Shown here in pieces: positions 58,799 through 64,000 of a DNA stretch of 64,000 bases; position 1 is the first letter of the stretch, and each line of letters starts with the position of its first letter. The position numbers and the translations under genes were made by a program. Source of the stretch: Bradyrhizobium sp. JYMT SZCCT0180 (GTDB lineage: Bacteria; Pseudomonadota; Alphaproteobacteria; Rhizobiales; Xanthobacteraceae); NCBI RefSeq assembly GCF_018130165.1, contig NZ_JAFCLZ010000014.1, positions 1 to 64,000 of the forward strand. The letters run 5' to 3'. The notes beneath the pieces are model-generated. The model made no database searches. It was not told the DNA's origin and worked only from the letters and a program-made list of their open reading frames with translations.

Positions 58799-60778
58799 AT
58801 GGCCACAGAAGCTTCTGCCAAAAGCTCGGACTTCATCAAGAATCTGGGCAAGATGTACGGCACCTATACCGGCGGCTTCATCGCATTCATCCTGCTGCTC
58901 GCGGTTATGGAGCAGATGGGTGTTCCGAATAAGATCCTGGGCTACCTGTTCGTGTTCTTCACGCTCGCGGTCTACGCCATCATCGGCGTGATGACGCGAA
59001 CCGCCGAAGTCTCGGAGTATTACGTGGCCGGACGGCGCGTCCCGGCTTTCTACAACGGAATGGCGACAGGCGCCGACTGGATGTCGGCGGCGTCATTCGT
59101 CGGCATGGCCGGCACCCTGTTCCTGCTGGGTTACGACGGCCTCGCATGGGTGCTCGGATGGACCGGCGGGTTCGTGCTGGTATCGATCCTGATCGGGCCA
59201 TATCTACGCAAGTTCGGCGCCTATACGGTGCCCGACTTCCTGTCGTTCCGGTACGGCGGAAACTTCGCGCGCGCGCTCGGCGTGATCGTGCTGGTGTGCT
59301 GCTCCTTCACCTATGTGACGGCACAGATCTACGGCACCGGTCTCATTGCCTCGCGATTCCTCGGGATGAATTTCGAGATCGCGGTGTTTGCGGGCCTGGT
59401 CGGCATTCTGCTCTGCGCTATGCTGGGCGGCATGCGGGCGGTGACCTGGACGCAGATCGCGCAATACGTCGTGCTGATCATCGCTTATCTGACCCCCATC
59501 GTGATCCTGTCTACCAAGAAATACGGAATTCCGTTTCCGGAGCTCACCTATGGGCAGGCAATCGCGGAGATCACGGCGCGGGAGCAGCAGATGCTGGCGA
59601 CCGGCCTTGCGACGGTGGCAAACCTCAAGCCGCATATTCAGCCTTTCATCAACTACAGTCCGCTGAACTTCTTCGCGATCATCATGTGCATGATGGTCGG
59701 AACGGCTTCGCTGCCGCATATCCTGATGCGCTACTTCACCACCCCGTCGGTACGTGAGGCACGCCAGTCGGTGGCATGGTCGCTGCTGTTCATCTTCCTG
59801 CTGTACTTCTCGGCGCCGGCCTACGCGGCGTTCTCGAAGCTGGAAGTTTACACCAACATCATCGGGCGGGACCTGACGTCCATCCGCCCATGGTTGTTCA
59901 ACTGGGGTGAACTCGGGCTGATCCAGATCTGCGGCAAGAACGCGGCCAATATCGACGCCATCGTTGCAGCCTGCAAGGCCATTGCCGGTCATCCCGGCGT
60001 GGTCAGACTGCAGGACTTCGTGATCAACACCGACGTGATCGTGCTCTCCACCCCGGAGATCGCGGGACTTCCCTATGTGATCTCGGGTCTGGTGGCGGCG
60101 GGCGGCCTTGCCGCCGCGTTGTCCACCGCTGACGGGCTGCTGCTCGCCATCGCCAACGCGTTGTCGCACGACGTCTACTACAAGATGATCGACCCCAACG
60201 CACCAACCATGCGCCGGCTCACCGTGGCGCGCGCCCTGCTGGTCGTCGTCGCCGTGATTGCGGCCGCGACGGCAGCTACCAAGCCGGCAGATATCCTGGC
60301 CATGGTCGGCTGGGCGTTCTCACTGGCGATGGCGGGCAACTTCCCGGCGCTCGTGATGGGCGTCTGGTGGAAACGCACGACGGCGACGGGAGCAATCTGC
60401 GGCATCATTGCCGGCTTTGGACTATGCCTGTTCTATCTCGTGACCACCCGCTACTTCCCGGGCGCCGGCGTGGCGTATTTCGGCATGACTTCGCTGACCA
60501 ACCCACTGACCGGACTTCCGCTGGTCGACATCGCGAAAGCCATGGCATTACCCAATGCCATGGAGAGTTTCCCGACACTGGCCCACCCGATGGCGAACAA
60601 GGTCGGATGGTTCGACCTCAACAATATCGCTTGCGGATTGCTGGGAACGCCGCTCGGCTTCGCGGTCATCTACGTCGTCAGCCTGCTCGGCAAGGAGCCG
60701 TCGAAGGAAATGCAGGCCTACGTGGACGATATCCGCAAACCGCGTGGCAGGACGGTGCTCGAAGAGAGGACCACTTAA
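58799..60778 (+). CDS. VC_2705/ActP-type sodium:solute symporter, 659 aa
   Basis: SSS family with about 13 membrane helices: EYYVAGRRVPAFYNGMATGA, DWMSAASFVGMAGTLFL (typical of acetate permeases), PYLRKFGAYTVPDFLSFRYG, and AAALSTADGLLLAIANALSHD. It carries a long insertion between helices (GKNAANIDAIVAACKAIAGH), a trait of this subgroup. Imports acetate or related short carboxylates with sodium. ATG at 58799 after GGGAGGAAGAG. Regulated presumably by the CrbSR-like pair. An intrinsic terminator follows. Confidence 0.9.
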   Translation: MATEASAKSSDFIKNLGKMYGTYTGGFIAFILLLAVMEQMGVPNKILGYLFVFFTLAVYAIIGVMTRTAEVSEYYVAGRRVPAFYNGMATGADWMSAASFVGMAGTLFLLGYDGLAWVLGWTGGFVLVSILIGPYLRKFGAYTVPDFLSFRYGGNFARALGVIVLVCCSFTYVTAQIYGTGLIASRFLGMNFEIAVFAGLVGILLCAMLGGMRAVTWTQIAQYVVLIIAYLTPIVILSTKKYGIPFPELTYGQAIAEITAREQQMLATGLATVANLKPHIQPFINYSPLNFFAIIMCMMVGTASLPHILMRYFTTPSVREARQSVAWSLLFIFLLYFSAPAYAAFSKLEVYTNIIGRDLTSIRPWLFNWGELGLIQICGKNAANIDAIVAACKAIAGHPGVVRLQDFVINTDVIVLSTPEIAGLPYVISGLVAAGGLAAALSTADGLLLAIANALSHDVYYKMIDPNAPTMRRLTVARALLVVVAVIAAATAATKPADILAMVGWAFSLAMAGNFPALVMGVWWKRTTATGAICGIIAGFGLCLFYLVTTRYFPGAGVAYFGMTSLTNPLTGLPLVDIAKAMALPNAMESFPTLAHPMANKVGWFDLNNIACGLLGTPLGFAVIYVVSLLGKEPSKEMQAYVDDIRKPRGRTVLEERTT

Positions 60779-60800
60779 GAGCGCAACAACTGATATCGGC

Positions 60801-60832
60801 AAAACGGGGCCATCAGGGCCCCGTTTTGTTTT
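60801..60832 (+). terminator. Intrinsic terminator after the symporter gene
   Basis: AAAACGGGGCC pairs with GGCCCCGTTTT around ATCAG, followed by GTTTTCG. It lies 23 bp beyond the symporter stop. Confidence 0.9.
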
Positions 60833-60951
60833 CGTTGAAGCCACGACATCGCTTGCCGGGAAAGTCGCCACTTGCCATTGTTGACCACGATCGTGGTGCC
60901 GTGACACATCTCGGTTCGTCGATTGCTGAAGCACTGCGGGAGCATCGGACT

Positions 60952-61272
60952 GTGGATACGGCAACTTCATTCGCCAGCTATTGGTATTTCCACCTGCCGA
61001 ATTTCATGCTGGCGGCGCTGATGTACACGATGCTTGGCCGGCTCCTGCTCGGCCTGATGGTTGACGCGGATTCGCCGAACTATATCTGGCGATTCTTTTG
61101 CCGGATTACCGATCCCGTGATCGCCGTCCTCGCGATCGTAACCCCGAAGATTACCCCTCCCCCCGTGCTGTGGCTGTTCGGCTTCGTCTGGATGTTCTGG
61201 CTGCGCGTGCTGTTTCACTACACGTTACTGGTGTTGAATCTCGCACCCAGGTTCGGCGGAGCCGCGCCATGA
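60952..61272 (+). CDS. YggT-like membrane protein, 106 aa
   Basis: A GTG start at 60952 (VDTATSFASYWYFH) with GGGAG upstream is the best choice; longer frames run through the terminator. LPNFMLAALMYTMLGRLLL, WRFFCRITDPVIAVLAIVTP and VLWLFGFVWMFWLRVLF resemble the YggT (PF02325) pattern of two helices with a conserved TDP. Overlaps the next gene (ATGA). Confidence 0.7.
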   Translation: MDTATSFASYWYFHLPNFMLAALMYTMLGRLLLGLMVDADSPNYIWRFFCRITDPVIAVLAIVTPKITPPPVLWLFGFVWMFWLRVLFHYTLLVLNLAPRFGGAAP

Positions 61273-61592
61273 ACCGCAATTTCTATTTCATCGGAATTGC
61301 GTTCTTCGGAATGATCAACGGGATATTCAATCAGCTCGCGCTGATTTTCGCATTGCTGTACGTTCAGCCGCTCATCGGCCCCCTGCTGTTTGGCAGCCTG
61401 TCATTGACGCTGATGTTCGCGTCGCTGATGGTTTCCACCGCAACCGTCATCCTCGGCGGGATTCCGGCGGCAGTTTACGAACGGGCCACCCGCGCACCGG
61501 AATCGAACAATGTCTCGCTCTGGATCTGGCTTGCCGGAACAGCGCTACTAGCGCTGCCCGCCGCCGGCAATTTTCTCAAGATCGGCCTCTAG
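61269..61592 (+). CDS. Membrane protein, 107 aa
   Basis: Starts MNRNFYFIGIAFFGMIN; hydrophobic segments FNQLALIFALLYVQPLIG, LFGSLSLTLMFASLMVST and SLWIWLAGTALLALPA. Coupled to the YggT-like gene by a 4-bp overlap. No function evident. Confidence 0.6.
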   Translation: MNRNFYFIGIAFFGMINGIFNQLALIFALLYVQPLIGPLLFGSLSLTLMFASLMVSTATVILGGIPAAVYERATRAPESNNVSLWIWLAGTALLALPAAGNFLKIGL

Positions 61593-61676
61593 CCGAACAG
61601 TCCTGAGGTTGAGAGCGAGGGACCTTGGCGCTACGCTGAGCGTCAGGTGCTTGCTGGCGACGGAGCGTGGCGGATC

Positions 61677-62045
61677 ATGGAAGAGATGCGCCGTATTGCC
61701 TATGAAACGGTGCTGCGCGCATGCGGGTTCGCGTCGCTGGCCATTTTCTGCGTCATGATCGGCCTGTCCTTCCTGCCGCGTTCTGCCTTTCAGGCGGGAG
61801 GGTTTCTGAGCATGGCCATGACACTTGTCCTCGTTCTGAAGGCCCGTGAAGCCCGAACGAAGGACCACCGCCGGACCGAGATGTGGCTCTATCTTCCGAA
61901 GGAGAAACGTCCGCCCCAGGCCTTCGCTCAAAGGACGATTTCGACGGTCATGCGCGAGACCTATTTGCTGTTCGCGAGCTGGACCGCGATCATCTCCATT
62001 GTGATGTGGAGCATCGCGCTGTTCTTCTCTGTTATTGGACTTTAG
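61677..62045 (+). CDS. Membrane protein, 122 aa
   Basis: Start MEEMRRIAYETVLRACGF at 61677 (GGAGCG upstream). Two N-terminal helices (FASLAIFCVMIGLSF, GGFLSMAMTLVLVLKA), a cytoplasmic loop with RRTEMWLYLPKEKRPP, and one C-terminal helix (FASWTAIISIVMWSIALFF). Related short proteins occur near carboxylate symporters; role unknown. Confidence 0.6.
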   Translation: MEEMRRIAYETVLRACGFASLAIFCVMIGLSFLPRSAFQAGGFLSMAMTLVLVLKAREARTKDHRRTEMWLYLPKEKRPPQAFAQRTISTVMRETYLLFASWTAIISIVMWSIALFFSVIGL

Positions 62046-62407
62046 TTTGGAAACTGCATCAATAGTGGGCAGGATTCCGGCGCAACAAGGGTCCCGACTT
62101 TTGTCTAAGTGGTTTGCAGTTTTGAGCATGAGCTGGGGCATTTCCAAAGACCTAGGCCTGGAACGCGAAGCTCATATGTCGCGGTAAAATCAGCATTGTC
62201 CGCCGCGATTCGGCAGGCGCAATCGTGCCATCGCAGCAACCACGTCCGGCAACCTGACCGCAGGTGCGGCTGATCGATGCCATCCAAAAGTACTAAAGTA
62301 CTATTGGGGCACGCTTCTCGAACATGTAGTTAGGCTCGCAATTAATTGCGCGTCGAACAGACGCAACGCACGTGTTCGTGATTCAAAAAAAACTGGGAGC
62401 GATCGAA
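62046..62407. other. Gene-free upstream region of the MFS gene
   Basis: No coding potential seen in either strand. It probably holds the promoter of the transporter gene at 62408; no regulator site is recognisable. Confidence 0.4.
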
Positions 62408-64000
62408 ATGTCCACAATGGCGGCAACGGAAAAAGTTAGAACTGGGGGAATGACGAAGGACGAACGTTTCGTCATTCTGGCTTCGTCACTCGGCACCGTC
62501 TTCGAATGGTATGACTTCTACCTGTTCGGTTCGCTTGCCAGCGTCATCGGCGCGCAATTCTTCGGCGTCATTGATCCCGCAACAAACCTGCCGATGTTCA
62601 ACCAGGCCACCCGCGACATCTTCGCGCTGCTGGCGTTCGCCGCGGGCTTCATTGTTCGCCCGTTCGGTGCCATCGTGTTCGGCCGGGTCGGCGACATCGT
62701 CGGCCGCAAGTACACCTTCCTCGTCACCATCCTGATCATGGGCCTGTCGACCTTCATCGTCGGCATCCTGCCCAATGCCGCGACCATCGGCATTGCTGCG
62801 CCGATCATCCTGATCGGCTTGCGCCTGTTGCAGGGCCTCGCGCTCGGCGGCGAATATGGCGGAGCGGCGACCTACGTGGCCGAACATGCCCCGATGGGCA
62901 AACGCGGCTATTACACCTCGTTCATCCAGACCACGGCAACGCTCGGCCTGTTCCTGTCGCTGCTGGTGATCCTGTTTACCCGTACGGCGCTAGGCGAGCC
63001 TGACTTCGCCGCATGGGGCTGGCGTATTCCGTTCCTGGTGTCGGTCTTGCTGCTCGGCATCTCGGTCTGGATCCGGCTTCGCCTGAACGAATCGCCAGTG
63101 TTCCAGAAGATGAAGGACGAGGGCAAGAGCTCAAAGGCTCCGCTGACCGAAGCCTTCGCCAACTGGAGCAATGCCAAGATCGTCATTATCGCGCTGATCG
63201 GCGGCGTGATGGGCCAGGGCGTGGTCTGGTACACCGGCCAGTTCTACGCGCTGTTCTTCATGCAATCGATCCTCAAGGTCGACGGTTACACCGCCAACCT
63301 ACTGATCGCCTGGTCGCTGCTGTTCGGCACCGGCTTCTTCATCGTGTTCGGCGCGCTGTCCGACAAGATCGGCCGCAAGCCGATCATCCTGGCGGGCTGC
63401 CTGATCGCGGCGCTGACCTTCTTCCCGATCTTCAAGATGATCACCACCAACGCCAACCCGGCGCTGGAGAAGGCCATCGAGACGGTCAAGGTCGAGGTGG
63501 TCGCCGATCCCAAGGCCTGCGGCGATCTGTTCAACCCGGTCGGCACCCGCGTCTTCACCGCACCTTGCGACACCGCCCGCGCCTATCTCGCCCAGCAGTC
63601 GGTCAAGTATTCGACCCGCTACGAAGGCACCGGCGTGAAGGTCGTCGTCAACGGCAAGGACGTTCCTTACACGGATGCCAAGACCTCGAACCCGGCGGTG
63701 CTGGGCGCGGTGCAGGCTGCAGGCTATCCGAAGGCCGGCGACGCCCAGATCGTGAAGATGGCGCACCCGTTCGACATCTTCAAACCGCGGGTCGCGGCGG
63801 TGATCGGGCTGTTGTTCATTCTGGTGCTCTTCGTCACCATGGTGTACGGGCCGATCGCGGCGATGCTGGTCGAACTGTTCCCGACCAAGATCCGCTACAC
63901 CTCGATGTCGCTGCCCTACCACATCGGCAACGGCTGGTTCGGCGGTCTGTTGCCCGCGACCTCGTTCGCGATCGTGGCTTCGACCGGCGATATCTACGCA
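62408..64000 (+). CDS. Metabolite:H+ symporter of the MFS (MHS family), 3' end outside the window
   Basis: ATG at 62408 follows GGGAGCGATCGAA. Hallmarks of the MHS family: SSLGTVFEWYDFYLFGSLAS, then RPFGAIVFGRVGDIVGRKYTF, the RLLQGLALGGEYGGAATYVAEH region and SDKIGRKPIILAG. After helix 8 a hydrophilic insertion of about 110 residues (ALEKAIETVKVEVVADPKAC to MAHPFDIFKP) contains several cysteines (PKACGDLF, TAPCDTA), longer than in ProP or KgtP. At least 531 residues. Carboxylates such as alpha-ketoglutarate, citrate or shikimate are the usual substrates. Reading is open to the window edge. Confidence 0.88.
   Translation, partial: MSTMAATEKVRTGGMTKDERFVILASSLGTVFEWYDFYLFGSLASVIGAQFFGVIDPATNLPMFNQATRDIFALLAFAAGFIVRPFGAIVFGRVGDIVGRKYTFLVTILIMGLSTFIVGILPNAATIGIAAPIILIGLRLLQGLALGGEYGGAATYVAEHAPMGKRGYYTSFIQTTATLGLFLSLLVILFTRTALGEPDFAAWGWRIPFLVSVLLLGISVWIRLRLNESPVFQKMKDEGKSSKAPLTEAFANWSNAKIVIIALIGGVMGQGVVWYTGQFYALFFMQSILKVDGYTANLLIAWSLLFGTGFFIVFGALSDKIGRKPIILAGCLIAALTFFPIFKMITTNANPALEKAIETVKVEVVADPKACGDLFNPVGTRVFTAPCDTARAYLAQQSVKYSTRYEGTGVKVVVNGKDVPYTDAKTSNPAVLGAVQAAGYPKAGDAQIVKMAHPFDIFKPRVAAVIGLLFILVLFVTMVYGPIAAMLVELFPTKIRYTSMSLPYHIGNGWFGGLLPATSFAIVASTGDIYA

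Overview
The window looks like a chromosomal segment of a Bradyrhizobium-type alphaproteobacterium (Nitrobacteraceae). The reasons are the GC-rich codon use, a bacterial 5-aminolevulinate synthase of the Bradyrhizobium type with an FNR/FixK box upstream, a UPF0262-hisD-DUF2948-murA neighbourhood, Omp25/31-type porin-like proteins, and the palindromic intergenic repeats usual in that group. No search could be run; family names come from motifs read in the translations.

Positions 1 to about 26100 are an accessory, decaying region. It holds orphan ABC_sub_bind (PF04392-type) periplasmic binding proteins (one intact, the others frameshifted or truncated), two class III adenylate cyclase/TolB-like/TPR proteins flanking an LssY_C protein, a LysR-binding protein-flavin monooxygenase module, a frameshifted DUF1254 gene, a GFA enzyme, a TAXI-type binding protein, two dead IS30-family elements, an IS1182-type transposase remnant, a lone phage terminase small subunit and a broken N6-adenine methylase. 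Its most notable property is a ~110 bp repeat (GGGTCATTCGCG ... CGGACAT ... GTGCCA) present in ten full copies, an IS30-split copy and several partial ones. All copies point the same way. Nearly every one starts 10-65 bp after the stop codon of a minus-strand gene, so the region reads gene-repeat-gene-repeat, like a cassette array. I saw no copy after 24 kb. The region stops at the 3' end of a tRNA-Phe gene, a classic island boundary.

From tRNA-Phe onward the sequence is ordered core genome with almost no broken genes. It contains yacG-maf, a low-molecular-weight phosphatase, UPF0262-hisD, DUF2948 and murA (minus strand). Then comes a Mop-domain protein coupled to a FecCD/BtuCD-type ABC importer (binding protein, permease, ATPase), probably for molybdate or another oxyanion or chelate, with a HigBA toxin-antitoxin pair sitting inside the operon. 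After that follow redox and hydrolase genes, a cNMP-domain/thioredoxin-reductase-like fusion, tRNA-Thr, a secreted GH16 plus Tat-exported GH1 pair, an outer-membrane beta-barrel, a chemotaxis receptor, an MBL hydrolase and hemA.

The last 12 kb carries a carboxylate module. A hybrid histidine kinase with an SSS-transporter sensor domain (CrbS-like), a LuxR-type response regulator (CrbR-like), a DUF4212 small subunit and a VC_2705/ActP-type sodium-solute symporter are followed by small membrane proteins. A metabolite:H+ MFS transporter then runs off the right edge.
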